The notes below the pieces were generated by a model. The model was given only the letters and a program-made list of their open reading frames with translations. It was not told where the DNA came from and did no database searches. 64,000 nt of DNA from Butyrivibrio sp. LB2008 (lineage in GTDB: Bacteria > Bacillota > Clostridia > Lachnospirales > Lachnospiraceae): assembly GCF_000621565.1 (NCBI RefSeq), contig NZ_KK211305.1:280258-344257 (forward strand), written 5' to 3'. The position numbers and the translations under genes were made by a program. Within the stretch, counting starts at the first letter, position 1. Each line of letters begins with the position of its first letter. Of this stretch, positions 1 through 9,092 are shown piece after piece.

Positions 1-1
1 T

Positions 2-769
2 TCTGCATGTTTTGATCTTAACCGTAAAAGGGATGTTAATCGTCCTGCGGGTATAGACATGGAACTTGCCAAAAACGGGCAGATGAAACTGAGAGTCCGT
101 GATATGGATAATTTTGAAATGTGGAATGCCTTCGCCAAGATATGGGATAAGGATCATTGTGACAATCCTATTGTATTAACCATGGAAATGTATTCTGATT
201 TTTCGAGCGGGGCTGAAGCAAATCTTGCGGGATATGATTTGACGGATGCCTATATTGAAGTGACATGCCAGGATAAGAAGGGTATGAAACATACTTATTT
301 TGACTGGGAAGGTGACTTCAATTTGTTAAAAGGTGACTTCGCTGATTATATGTCATATGTAAGCTCGCTGGATGACACGATTATCCTGATGAGCGTCAAG
401 GATGCTATATGGCTTTCTCAGGAAGAGGAAGATATAGAGGCTTTGGAAAAGTACGGCATAGAGAAGTTTGCCGATATTGGTGAACATGAAGCATATTATG
501 CAGTAATAACACCCGGGGGAGTTGTTGAAGCACACGGCAGTGAAGAACTGTCTTATACAGGAGAGTATAACGGGACTTCATTCACAGTCAGTGGTGCCGG
601 TTGGGATTCAGGATATTATTCTTCGATAGTAGTTGACGGCGAAGAGTACTCAAGGGGAGAATGCGGAATTAACATTGTCGTATATGATACTAATGCAAAG
701 AAGGTTGTTGACAATACTACCTACAGATTCAACCGAAGAGGCGGTATCGATAAGGCATTGTATAGATAA
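2..769 (+). CDS. ILEI-domain protein, 5' end outside window
   Basis: The reading frame is open to the left edge of the window, so the protein is truncated at its N-terminus; the ATG at 59 is probably internal. The last 90 residues look like an ILEI/PANDER-type (FAM3-like) domain: a G-W-x-S-G-Y-Y-S-S-I stretch, an I-V-V-D-G-E-E-Y strand, then G-I-N-I-V-V-Y-D and K-V-V-D before the end. In bacteria this domain is found in surface-glycan and glycosyltransferase proteins, where it is thought to bind carbohydrate. The upstream part is acidic and not recognised. The position next to flagellar genes suggests a glycan or flagellar glycosylation role, which is inference. There is a 41-nt gap to the next gene and no obvious terminator. 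Confidence 0.6.
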   Translation, partial: SACFDLNRKRDVNRPAGIDMELAKNGQMKLRVRDMDNFEMWNAFAKIWDKDHCDNPIVLTMEMYSDFSSGAEANLAGYDLTDAYIEVTCQDKKGMKHTYFDWEGDFNLLKGDFADYMSYVSSLDDTIILMSVKDAIWLSQEEEDIEALEKYGIEKFADIGEHEAYYAVITPGGVVEAHGSEELSYTGEYNGTSFTVSGAGWDSGYYSSIVVDGEEYSRGECGINIVVYDTNAKKVVDNTTYRFNRRGGIDKALYR

Positions 770-810
770 TTGCGATATATTTTAGATATACCAAGGAGAA
801 AAAAGATAGT

Positions 811-1851
811 ATGAGTGAAAACCAAAAATTTATTCTTATAGATGGAAGTTCTATGCTGGTTACGAATTACTACGGCAATCTTCCGAAGGCTCTTTTGTTT
901 GAGAAAGATCCTGAAAAAAAAGAAAAGCTTTATTCGCAGATCATGCACAATGAGGCGGGGCAGTACACAAATGCCATGTTTGGTATGATGCGGACAATCC
1001 TTAAGATCATTAAGGAACAGAAGCCGACACATATGGTGTTTGCTTTTGATATGACCAGAGATACATTCAGAAGAGAGAAATATCCCGATTATAAAGGTAA
1101 TCGCGGCGAGACACCCGAGCCTCTCAAAGAACAGTTTGTGAATATGGAAAAGTTCCTTGAGGATATCGGATTCCAGGTTATGTATGATATGCAGTATGAG
1201 GCGGATGACATTGTCGGAAGTGTTGCCGCTAAGTTTGAAAAAGAGATTCCGTCATATATCATAACCAAGGATCATGACTATCTGCAGCTTATAAACGATT
1301 ACACCAGAGTATGGCTCATTCAGACCAAGCAGGAGACTGCAGATGAGCTTCAGAATAAATATGGTGCGGAATACGGATATAATAATAAAATGGTTTCGGT
1401 TCCGGATAAGGCGTTTGAAGTGACTCCTTCGCTCTGTCTTTCAGAATACGGAGTTCGCCCCGCGCAGATTCCGGATCTTAAGGGAATTCAGGGCGATACG
1501 AGTGATAATATTCCCGGTGTCAAAGGAGTCAGCAGTGCTGCGATTCCGCTTCTTGCAAGATACGGAACGATGGAGAAAATCTATGAGGCAATCGATGAGT
1601 GCAAGGATGCCAAAGAGCAGAAGGCGCTTAATACGATGTGGAAAGAGGAGCTTGGAATTACAAGGAGCCCCCTCAAAGCGATGATCCAGTACAAAGATAT
1701 GGCTCTTTTGTCCAAAGATCTTGCGACTATCAGGAAAGATTATGAGTTTGGAAAAGAACTTGATGACTTTAAGATAAATCTTGATCCTGAGAAGCTTAAG
1801 AGTGAGTTTGAAAAGTACGGTTTCAAGTCACTTATAGATAAGATACCGTGA
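811..1851 (+). CDS. 5'-3' exonuclease, PolA N-terminal-like
   Basis: This stand-alone 346-residue protein resembles the 5' nuclease domain of DNA polymerase I and flap endonucleases. Visible motifs are an N-terminal I-D-G-S, the F-A-F-D and F-R-R-x-x-Y-P-x-Y-K-G-N-R block near residues 80-100, Y-E-A-D-D-I near 125, I-T-K-D-H-D-Y-L-Q-L near 150, and a helix-hairpin-helix Q-G-D-T-S-D-N-I-P-G-V-K-G near 230. These supply the acidic metal ligands expected of an active enzyme. It probably removes RNA primers or flaps. No polymerase domain follows. An AAGGAG site sits just before the ATG. Confidence 0.88.
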   Translation: MSENQKFILIDGSSMLVTNYYGNLPKALLFEKDPEKKEKLYSQIMHNEAGQYTNAMFGMMRTILKIIKEQKPTHMVFAFDMTRDTFRREKYPDYKGNRGETPEPLKEQFVNMEKFLEDIGFQVMYDMQYEADDIVGSVAAKFEKEIPSYIITKDHDYLQLINDYTRVWLIQTKQETADELQNKYGAEYGYNNKMVSVPDKAFEVTPSLCLSEYGVRPAQIPDLKGIQGDTSDNIPGVKGVSSAAIPLLARYGTMEKIYEAIDECKDAKEQKALNTMWKEELGITRSPLKAMIQYKDMALLSKDLATIRKDYEFGKELDDFKINLDPEKLKSEFEKYGFKSLIDKIP

Positions 1852-1917
1852 TATTGCAGGTGTTCCGGGCATCTTTGAAAAAATTGAAGAAATTTGATCT
1901 TTTTTATAAAATTAATC

Positions 1918-1944
1918 TAAAGTTTTGCGTAAGATGTCCGATAA
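1918..1944 (+). promoter_or_regulatory. sigma-28 promoter, distal, for flgM
   Basis: TAAAGTTT-N11-TCCGATAA differs from the FliA/SigD consensus (TAAA-N15-GCCGATAA) only at the first base of the -10 element. It lies 160 nt before flgM, upstream of a second match. Confidence 0.75.
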
Positions 1945-2035
1945 AATTAATGTAGGGTGAAAAAGGGTGCATACCTTGGGCGTTTTTGCCATGACTTTGA
2001 AAAAGATGAGGGAAAAATTTTTTTGAACTCAAAAC

Positions 2036-2062
2036 TAAAGTTATGGAAACTTTTTCCGATAA
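2036..2062 (+). promoter_or_regulatory. sigma-28 promoter, proximal, for flgM
   Basis: TAAAGTTA-N11-TCCGATAA has the same spacing and the same -10 element as the distal copy 118 nt upstream. Transcription would begin about 35 nt before the flgM start codon. Two tandem sigma-28 promoters on the anti-sigma-28 gene would give negative feedback. Confidence 0.8.
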
Positions 2063-2105
2063 ATGTAGTGAGAAGTAAAAATGCTCCAAGGAAGGAGGAA
2101 GAGAT

Positions 2106-2393
2106 ATGCGTATAGAAGCGTACAACCAGGTTCAGCAGATCTATTCAAACAGCAAGGTAAACAAGACACAGCAGGTTAAGAAGACAAATGATGTAAGAGA
2201 TACAGTTTCGTTTTCTTCTATAGGAAAAGATATTCAGGTTGCAAAGCAGGCTGTAAAGGCAACACCTGATGTCAGAGAAGATCTGGTAGCTTCGCTCAAA
2301 GCAGCTGTTAAGAACGGCACATATGATGTGAGCGGCGAGGCTTTTGCTGATAAATTACTGGCAAAATTCGAAGAAGCAAACGGTATAGGTTAA
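2106..2393 (+). CDS. flgM: anti-sigma-28 factor FlgM
   Basis: This 95-residue protein matches FlgM in size and layout. It has a polar, probably disordered N-terminal half with the D-T-V-S-F-S-S-I-G-K-D motif near residues 35-45. The C-terminal half is helical (V-R-E-D-L-V-A-S-L-K-x-A-V-x-x-G-x-Y, A-F-A-D-K-L-L), the part that binds sigma-28 in known FlgM proteins. FlgM holds FliA/SigD inactive until it is exported through the finished hook-basal body. A strong AAGGAGG site precedes the ATG. It is the first gene of a flgM-flgN-flgK-flgK run. Confidence 0.92.
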   Translation: MRIEAYNQVQQIYSNSKVNKTQQVKKTNDVRDTVSFSSIGKDIQVAKQAVKATPDVREDLVASLKAAVKNGTYDVSGEAFADKLLAKFEEANGIG

Positions 2394-2428
2394 TAATTTA
2401 ATACAAATAATCCAGGAGGATGATTCCG

Positions 2429-2947
2429 GTGGCAAGCTTAATGGAAAATCTGGTCGACGTGCTCGACCGGGAGTGTACAATGTACGAAAAATTACTGGGG
2501 TTATCTAGCCGAAAGACTTCCGTAATTGTGAAGGGAGATCTAGAGGCACTTGCGGAAATCACGGATGAGGAGCAGTGCGTAATAGGTAATATTCAGTCTC
2601 TCGAAAAAAAGCGCGAAGAGGCAATGAAAGATATTGCAAACGTACTTAACAAGGATGTTAATTCATTGAAACTGACCGATTTGATCGAAGTGTTGGAAAA
2701 AAGACCTGTCGATCAGAAAAACCTGACATTGCAGCGCGATAGGCTCGTTGGTGTTGCGGGAAATGTCAGACGTGTAAACGGACAAAATCAGGAGCTGCTA
2801 CGCAGTTCATTGGAGATGGTTCAATTCGAGATGAATATCATCCAGGCCTCAAAGAGAGCTCCGGAAACGGCTAATTATTCAAGAGCTTTAGGCACTACAG
2901 GCGAATGTCTTGGTTACACATCGGGCGGGTTTGATGCAAAGCAATAA
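2429..2947 (+). CDS. flgN: FlgN-type export chaperone
   Basis: This is a helical, coiled-coil-rich protein of about 172 residues with the FlgN pattern: an N-terminal L-x-x-x-L-D-R-E-x-x-x-Y-E-K-L-L helix and a C-terminal N-x-x-L-L-x-x-S-L-E-x-x-x-F helix. FlgN chaperones the hook-filament junction proteins FlgK and FlgL, and two flgK genes follow directly. I chose GTG at 2429 because AGGAGG at 2414-2419 lies 9 nt before it. The in-frame ATG at 2420 touches the ribosome binding site and the ATG at 2441 is too far from it. Confidence 0.85.
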   Translation: MASLMENLVDVLDRECTMYEKLLGLSSRKTSVIVKGDLEALAEITDEEQCVIGNIQSLEKKREEAMKDIANVLNKDVNSLKLTDLIEVLEKRPVDQKNLTLQRDRLVGVAGNVRRVNGQNQELLRSSLEMVQFEMNIIQASKRAPETANYSRALGTTGECLGYTSGGFDAKQ

Positions 2948-2983
2948 AGTACCATTTGAGTACATCAATGGTGCGGATGCATG

Positions 2984-3010
2984 TAGATAACCCTCTCGGG
3001 TAACCGATAG
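2984..3010 (+). promoter_or_regulatory. possible weak sigma-28 promoter before flgK
   Basis: TAGA-N15-ACCGATAG has consensus spacing but mismatches in both elements. It sits 74 nt before the first flgK and could boost flgK over flgMN. The gap may equally be only a transcribed spacer. Confidence 0.3.
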
Positions 3011-3083
3011 ATATTGTTGTAGTGTCTTTTTTGTGCTTAAAAATAAAAAGACTAGGACCTGCTAAGATCAGGAGGAAAGAAAT

Positions 3084-4742
3084 ATGTCCCTCATGGCAAA
3101 CTTATATGTCGGCACATCAGGGTTGCAGACATCGCAGAACGCACTTAATACAACTGCACATAACATGGCAAACCTTGATACAGAAGGATATACAAGGCAG
3201 CAGATATCGCAGGGAACAAGAGCCTATCAGACTCTTGAGAAAAGAAATAACTGTATTGCCTGGAAGCAGATTGGAACAGGCGTTGAATATAATAATTGTA
3301 AACAAGTAAGGAGTAGCTTCCTTGACAGCTCGTACAGGCAGGAGTCGGGAAGATACGCCTTTTATGATATATCAAAAAAAGCTATCGAAGAAGTTGAAGA
3401 TCAGCTTCAGGAGATGAACGGAACAGAATTTGCGGAGTCATTAAACAATATGTGGACAGCGGTTCAGGAGCTTGCCAAAGATCCCACATCCGCAGTTACA
3501 CAGAGTGCTATGGTAACAAGGGCAAATGAGTTTTTGACAAGAGCAAAGAGCGTTTATGACGGACTTGTAACATATCAGGAGAATCTTGATTCTACCATTG
3601 CCGATATGGTTAGTAATATAAACGAGATCGGCGACAAGATACGTGCATTAAATGAAGATATAGTAAATATCGAATCAGGCAGAGAAGAGAAGGCAAACGA
3701 TCTTAGAGATACAAGAAACCTTCTTCTCGATAAGCTCGGAGAATACGGAAGAATAGATTATTCGGAAGATATTTTCGGAAATGTGTCGGTTCTTTTTGAA
3801 GGATCGAGTTTTGTAACAACAGATCATGTAAATCATATCGGAATAGACACTACGCTTGAAAGTTGTGTGGGATATGCAACACCTTACTGGGAGTATGCGG
3901 CAGTCAAAGAATATGATAAGGACGGAAGAGAAGTAGTTACTTCCATAGACGGAGCGCATATTTTTGACTTAAGTCAGACAGTTGCCACATCGACGAATAC
4001 CGATATAGGAAAGCTCAGAGCTGTACTTCTTGCAAGAGGAGATCACAATGCTACTTATCACGATATAACCGAGAGTGAAGAATATTACAATAAAAACATT
4101 GCGCAGTCGGTCATCATGAACGTTCAGGCAGAATTTGACCAGATGATACACAATATCATGACTGCAATAAATAAGATTATGGAAGATGCTGAGAGTAATC
4201 CGGCAACCCTGGACAACACTCTTGGAAAAGCAGCGGATTTCACAATGTTCAAAGTGGCAAATGAAGAGGATTCACTTATGTATGACATTGATGAGAAACA
4301 TCCTGCGGGAAGTGTGATGACAGGATTTACGATAAAGAATACGCAGGTTAATTCCATTCTTTTGGCGGATCCTACAGCATTTACATTCAGAACGGTAGAA
4401 GGAAATGAAGATACAGCAACAATTGCTGCATTAAAAGAAGCTTTTACAAAAGAGGATTATACATTAAATCCTAATGTTGCTACGAGAAATAACTTTATAT
4501 CATATTACAACAGCTTTGTATCACAGATTGCCAATTCGGGTGATGTGTATAACAGTATTGCAGAAGCTCAGGAGCAGACGATTTCATCAATATCTGCCGC
4601 AAGAGAGCAGATAGTAGGTGTATCAAGTGATGAGGAACTTGAATATATGATCCAGTTCCAAAATGCATACAACGCATCGAGCCGATATATAAACGTAGTA
4701 AGTGATATGCTTGAGCATCTGGTAACAACACTTGGTGCATGA
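3084..4742 (+). CDS. flgK: flagellar hook-associated protein 1, copy 1
   Basis: This 552-residue protein starts with the flagellar rod/hook family N-terminus (L-Y-V-G-T-S-G-L-Q-T-S-Q-N-A-L-N-T-T-A-H-N-M-A-N). It ends with the matching C-terminal helix (F-Q-N-A-Y-N-A-S-S-R-Y-I-N-V-V-S-D-M-L). FlgK forms the first ring of the hook-filament junction. AGGAGG precedes the ATG. The next gene, 30 nt on, is a second and longer FlgK; the two share the terminal D0/D1 helices but differ in the middle. This copy is slightly shorter than the paralogue. Confidence 0.93.
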   Translation: MSLMANLYVGTSGLQTSQNALNTTAHNMANLDTEGYTRQQISQGTRAYQTLEKRNNCIAWKQIGTGVEYNNCKQVRSSFLDSSYRQESGRYAFYDISKKAIEEVEDQLQEMNGTEFAESLNNMWTAVQELAKDPTSAVTQSAMVTRANEFLTRAKSVYDGLVTYQENLDSTIADMVSNINEIGDKIRALNEDIVNIESGREEKANDLRDTRNLLLDKLGEYGRIDYSEDIFGNVSVLFEGSSFVTTDHVNHIGIDTTLESCVGYATPYWEYAAVKEYDKDGREVVTSIDGAHIFDLSQTVATSTNTDIGKLRAVLLARGDHNATYHDITESEEYYNKNIAQSVIMNVQAEFDQMIHNIMTAINKIMEDAESNPATLDNTLGKAADFTMFKVANEEDSLMYDIDEKHPAGSVMTGFTIKNTQVNSILLADPTAFTFRTVEGNEDTATIAALKEAFTKEDYTLNPNVATRNNFISYYNSFVSQIANSGDVYNSIAEAQEQTISSISAAREQIVGVSSDEELEYMIQFQNAYNASSRYINVVSDMLEHLVTTLGA

Positions 4743-4772
4743 CGGTAACTTACATGTCGGAGGGAAGAAATT

Positions 4773-6623
4773 ATGACATCGACATTTTTTGGACTTAATA
4801 TTGCAGCATCGGGTTTAAGAGCCGCAAATGCAGCACTTAACACGACCGCCAACAACATAGCAAATGCCAATACGGATGGATACAGCAGACAGACAGTTAA
4901 GCAGGAAGCATCCGATGCGATCAGAGTATTTGCAAAATACGGTTGCGCCGGCGCCGGTGTTGATACTATCGCGATAGAAAGAGTTCGTGACAGCTTTTAC
5001 GATGCTAAGTTCAGAAAAAATGAACAGCTTCTTGGCGAGGTAAGTCAGAAGAATTATTATAACAAGCTTATCGAGCAGTATCTTGATGATGACGGAACGA
5101 CAGGCTTCTCATCTCTTTATAACAAGATGACAGCTTCTCTTCAGTCGGTTATGACAGCGGCAGGTACAACAGAAGCTAAGAGTACATTTGTATCACAGAT
5201 GCAGAGTATCGCGGAGTATTTTAACAATGCATATAATAATCTTCAGAGCGAGCAGGCTGATGTAAATTCGGAAGTAAAGCTATGTGCGGACAGAGTAACT
5301 TCCATAGCTCAGGAAGTTGCTTCCATCAATAAGCAGATCAACATCATCGAGATGACGGGAACGGTTGCAAATGAACTCAGGGATAAAAGAGATGTGATGA
5401 TCGATGAACTCTCCAAGATCATTTCGGTTGAGGTAAAAGAGACTCCTATCGTTGATGAGACTCAGCCCGACAGAAATACCGGAGCAACACGTTTTCAGAT
5501 CTGGGTTGCGGGTGGATATGAGCTTGTTGATACTTATGATTTCAGAAAGATGGTCTGTGTTTCACGTCCTTCGGATGGGGCGACCAATCAGAATGATATA
5601 GACGGTCTTTATGATATTAAGTGGGGAAGTGCCAATTATAAAGATGGAGATGATATCTCCGAGCTTTCTGATTTTGCGATCGATTCAAAGCTTATCGGCG
5701 GAGAGCTTCAGGGGCTTCTTGCAATGAGAGACGGAAATAACGGGCACTATTTTAACGGAAGATGTACGGAAGTTGATACTGAGTCGAGTCCTGTTAAAGT
5801 AACAGTAAAGGTGACCGATCCGCATCTTATGGATATGACAAAGTGTACTATTCCGGGCCAGGGCGCGATCCATATCGGAGACAAAGACTATAAGTATGAC
5901 GATTGGAAGTACGACGGAAAAGATACATATGTATTCACTATAGATGATGAATCACTTAAAAGTATGCCTGATTCACACAGAGATGTGTCTATAGGTAAAT
6001 TCAACGATTATCAGGGAATTCCTTACTATCTCGAACAGATGAACGAGTGGGTAAGGCAGTTTTCAACCGCAGTAAACAATGTTATGGTCGGCGGATATCC
6101 TTCAGACAGCGATGAGAAAGGTCAGTTCCTTCTTACAGGCGGTGATGATATGAACTCTGCGGCACAGTACTCAATCGATCAGCTTACTACACTGTCTGAG
6201 AATAAAGGATATTACAAGGTCCGTGCAGGTAATTTTAAGGTCAACAGTGTTCTTCTTGCGGACGCAAGCAGGCTTGCAACAAGAGCAGACTTAACAGAGG
6301 GTGAATCCGAATTTGGAAATCTGACAAAGTTAAAAGATATGTTCAATACGGAAAAGATATTCCGTGGAGCTTCATCCGGAGAGTTCCTTACCAAGGTTCT
6401 TGCCGATGTTGCGCTTAATACAAACAATTCAAGCACTTTGGAAGATACATATACAGCGCTTGAGACAACAATCTCTAATCAGAGACTTTCCGACTCCGGC
6501 GTTGATAAAGATGAAGAAGCATCTAACTTAGTTAAATTCCAGAATGCATATACACTTTCATCTAAGATGATTCAGACACTTACAGAGATCTACGACAGAC
6601 TCATTCTCCAGACCGGAGTTTAA
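4773..6623 (+). CDS. flgK: flagellar hook-associated protein 1, copy 2
   Basis: This 616-residue protein has the same family ends as the preceding gene: N-terminal G-L-N-I-A-A-S-G-L-R-A-A-N-A-A-L-N-T-T-A-N-N-I-A-N and C-terminal F-Q-N-A-Y-T-L-S-S-K-M-I-Q-T-L. The middle (about residues 230-420) is an acidic insert not shared with copy 1. The tandem pair probably arose by duplication and could make two junction rings or a hetero-ring, which is inference. GGAGGG precedes the ATG. A 174-nt palindrome follows its stop codon. Confidence 0.92.
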   Translation: MTSTFFGLNIAASGLRAANAALNTTANNIANANTDGYSRQTVKQEASDAIRVFAKYGCAGAGVDTIAIERVRDSFYDAKFRKNEQLLGEVSQKNYYNKLIEQYLDDDGTTGFSSLYNKMTASLQSVMTAAGTTEAKSTFVSQMQSIAEYFNNAYNNLQSEQADVNSEVKLCADRVTSIAQEVASINKQINIIEMTGTVANELRDKRDVMIDELSKIISVEVKETPIVDETQPDRNTGATRFQIWVAGGYELVDTYDFRKMVCVSRPSDGATNQNDIDGLYDIKWGSANYKDGDDISELSDFAIDSKLIGGELQGLLAMRDGNNGHYFNGRCTEVDTESSPVKVTVKVTDPHLMDMTKCTIPGQGAIHIGDKDYKYDDWKYDGKDTYVFTIDDESLKSMPDSHRDVSIGKFNDYQGIPYYLEQMNEWVRQFSTAVNNVMVGGYPSDSDEKGQFLLTGGDDMNSAAQYSIDQLTTLSENKGYYKVRAGNFKVNSVLLADASRLATRADLTEGESEFGNLTKLKDMFNTEKIFRGASSGEFLTKVLADVALNTNNSSTLEDTYTALETTISNQRLSDSGVDKDEEASNLVKFQNAYTLSSKMIQTLTEIYDRLILQTGV

Positions 6624-6629
6624 ATTCTA

Positions 6630-6803
6630 GGCAAAAATCCAAAGCAGGCAGGTGATATTTTACAATCACTTTGGGAACACTCCCGTTTCATTGTGCTTCG
6701 TAGCGGTACTAATGCCCTAAAAAACAGGGCATAAGTACCGACGAGCACAAAGACCCTCAAAGTTGCTTGTAAAAAATCACCTGCCTGCTTTGGCTTTTTT
6801 GCC
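6630..6803 (+). repeat. 174-nt imperfect palindrome between flgK and flgL
   Basis: Nearly the whole 174 nt folds back on itself. The outer arms (6630-6656 and 6776-6803) pair almost perfectly around AGCAGGCAGGTGAT/ATCACCTGCCTGCT. A middle stem contains ACTTTGGG against CCCTCAAAGT and TTGTGCTTCGT against ACGAGCACAA. The inner stem is CGGTACTAATGCCCT/AGGGCATAAGTACCG around an A-rich loop at 6719-6725. The outer 3' arm ends in GGCTTTTTTGCC, so it could act as a terminator. It encodes no protein and fills most of the 360-nt gap; the rest holds the flgL promoter and leader. Confidence 0.8.
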
Positions 6804-6863
6804 GGATTTTGGCCGTCCGATGTTTTTAGATATGTGTTCTTGGCAGTTTTTTGGCTTTTGCTA

Positions 6864-6891
6864 TAAAGATATAGTAGGTACTGTCCGATAA
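6864..6891 (+). promoter_or_regulatory. sigma-28 promoter for flgL
   Basis: TAAA-N16-TCCGATAA, one base longer than the ideal spacing, lies 93 nt before the chosen flgL start. The leader contains two GGAT motifs. Confidence 0.65.
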
Positions 6892-6983
6892 TTATTGTGA
6901 ACTAGTATACATATAAAAGAGATGCTGCACGGATGCGCATTGGTTTTTGACAAAGGATGGTCTCAGACGGAGGTCTTTTTGCT

Positions 6984-9092
6984 ATGCGTATTACGAATAA
7001 GATAATGCAGAATAACTCTTTATATAATATCAATTGCAACAAGGTTACAGAGGATCAGCTCAATACCATGATGGCTACGGGGAAGAAGATTACAAGACCC
7101 TCAGATGACCCTGTTATCGCTATAAGAGCATTGCGCCTTCGCAGCAATGTGACTCAGATGTCACAATATTATGAGAAGAATGCAAAAGATGCCGAGAGCT
7201 GGCTTGATGTAACGGCAGATGCTTTGTCTACGGTTACTTCGGTGCTTACAGATGCTGTTAAGCAGGCAACAAAGGGCGCGAACAAAGACCTTACGGTTGA
7301 CGATCTTTCTACGATCGTTACACAGATGGAGGCTCTTGCAAAAGAATATTATGCGACCGGTAATGTGGATTATGCCGGAAGATATATCTTTACAGGATAT
7401 AGAACAGATACGCCGCTTACTTTTTCTACAACAACAACTGCTGACTACAGCGGAATAAATGATGAGTTCAATGCTGCAAATATCGCATCATCAAGCAGAG
7501 TGGTGGGTATGAGCAACCTTGAATCCACAAATCTTCTGAACTCCGGATCAACACCGGTGTCAGAGAGTGATATAGTGGAATACAACGTAGGAAAGATAAG
7601 ACTTTCTTATGACAACTTAAATTACAGAAGTGGAGATCCTGATTTTATATCTCCGACTCTTAAGTGGAGAGAGAATCTTAAGCAGCCTGCTACTAGCAGC
7701 GTTAACGGAAATGTGGATCTTATAGATCTTACATTTACAACGACATTGGGCGCGACACATCATGTATCACTTCCTACAACGGACAAACTTGATCCGGGTG
7801 AGTCGTATACAATTACAAGTGAAGACATTACATATACCGTCACAAGCAATGCGGACGGATCGCACAATATAAAGGCCAGCGATTCATCGCAGGACTATGA
7901 GTTTTTTATAGACAGGAACGGAGTGTATGATCCGGCAGGTCAGAGCGGTAATATTGAGTCTGGCACGGCAAAAATGGAGAATGTTCCGAAAACTACTCTT
8001 ACATTCACAAATGACGATGGTGAGAGAGTAAACTTCAAGCTTCCGCTCGTCGATGCGATCGGGCAGACTTACAGCATGAAGATCGAGTGCGGAGGAAGAA
8101 TTGCAACGGCAGTTATAAACAGTGACGGAACATATACTGTTACAGACGGCAGCGTTAAGAACAATTCAGACGGTACGATAACAAGAAATATAATCAATGT
8201 CACAGACAATGGAAGCGTGCACTCGTCATATAAAGAGACTGAGCTTGAAATCTCATCGGCAAATATGCTCTATACAACCAGTTCCGAAGAGGAGATGGAT
8301 GACGTTTACAGGGCAATTGATGCGGCACCGACAGGAAGCGTGGCATATCTGAATGCGGCAACGGGAGAGATTCTTTTGAATAAAGAGCTGTCTGATAAGC
8401 TTTCTACATTGCCAAATCTGATAAATGCCAATTCTATTGATGTTGTTTACAGCAAAAAAGAATGGGAGAGCGGAGATATAAGACCGCAAAACCTCTTCAA
8501 CTGTACGTTTACCGATGACAATGGCAAAAAAATCCTTTATAATAGAGGCTCAGCGGCTCATGATATCGCTTATGACGTTGGATTTGCACAGTCTGTTGTC
8601 GTAAATACTACAGCAGATGCGGTTTTCACAACAGGTGTAAAAAGAGATATAGACGATCTTTCAAATATGCTCGGAAAACTCACTCAGATCAATTCTACGA
8701 TCAAGACTCTTCAGGACAGACTTGACGGCGTGGTGGCAGATTCCGATGAGAAACAAAAACTCACGATGGAACTCGATGCAGCCAAGAAAGCTTACAATTA
8801 TCAGAGAGAGAGTATCCAGAAGGAATTTGAGCACAAGATCAGCTCTCTTCAGAATGCACTAGATAATGCAAATCTTGCGGTTACAGATAACGGAACAAGA
8901 TCTAAGAGACTAGATCTTATCAATTCAAGACTTATGACACAGACAACGACATTTAAGTCACTTCAGTCTGAGAATGAGGATATAGATCTTGCGGCGACGG
9001 TAACACAGCTGTCATCGGCGCAGGTGACATATGAAGCAAGTCTTATGGCTACAGGAAAGATAAGCCAGACATCGCTTATGAATTATATTTAA
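6984..9092 (+). CDS. flgL: flagellar hook-associated protein 3, long form
   Basis: FlgL forms the second junction ring between hook and filament. The N-terminus (M-R-I-T-N-K-I-M, then K-K-I-T-R-P-S-D-D-P-V) and the C-terminus (S-S-A-Q-V-T-Y-E-A-S-L-M-A-T-G-K-I) are typical. At 702 residues it is over twice the usual length of about 300. The extra sequence is a beta-rich, Thr/Ser/Asp-rich insert at about residues 150-560, with a coiled coil near 570-640. I chose ATG 6984 over 6957 because GGAGG at 6969-6973 fits it and the protein then begins with the family M-R-I-T motif. Confidence 0.88.
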   Translation: MRITNKIMQNNSLYNINCNKVTEDQLNTMMATGKKITRPSDDPVIAIRALRLRSNVTQMSQYYEKNAKDAESWLDVTADALSTVTSVLTDAVKQATKGANKDLTVDDLSTIVTQMEALAKEYYATGNVDYAGRYIFTGYRTDTPLTFSTTTTADYSGINDEFNAANIASSSRVVGMSNLESTNLLNSGSTPVSESDIVEYNVGKIRLSYDNLNYRSGDPDFISPTLKWRENLKQPATSSVNGNVDLIDLTFTTTLGATHHVSLPTTDKLDPGESYTITSEDITYTVTSNADGSHNIKASDSSQDYEFFIDRNGVYDPAGQSGNIESGTAKMENVPKTTLTFTNDDGERVNFKLPLVDAIGQTYSMKIECGGRIATAVINSDGTYTVTDGSVKNNSDGTITRNIINVTDNGSVHSSYKETELEISSANMLYTTSSEEEMDDVYRAIDAAPTGSVAYLNAATGEILLNKELSDKLSTLPNLINANSIDVVYSKKEWESGDIRPQNLFNCTFTDDNGKKILYNRGSAAHDIAYDVGFAQSVVVNTTADAVFTTGVKRDIDDLSNMLGKLTQINSTIKTLQDRLDGVVADSDEKQKLTMELDAAKKAYNYQRESIQKEFEHKISSLQNALDNANLAVTDNGTRSKRLDLINSRLMTQTTTFKSLQSENEDIDLAATVTQLSSAQVTYEASLMATGKISQTSLMNYI

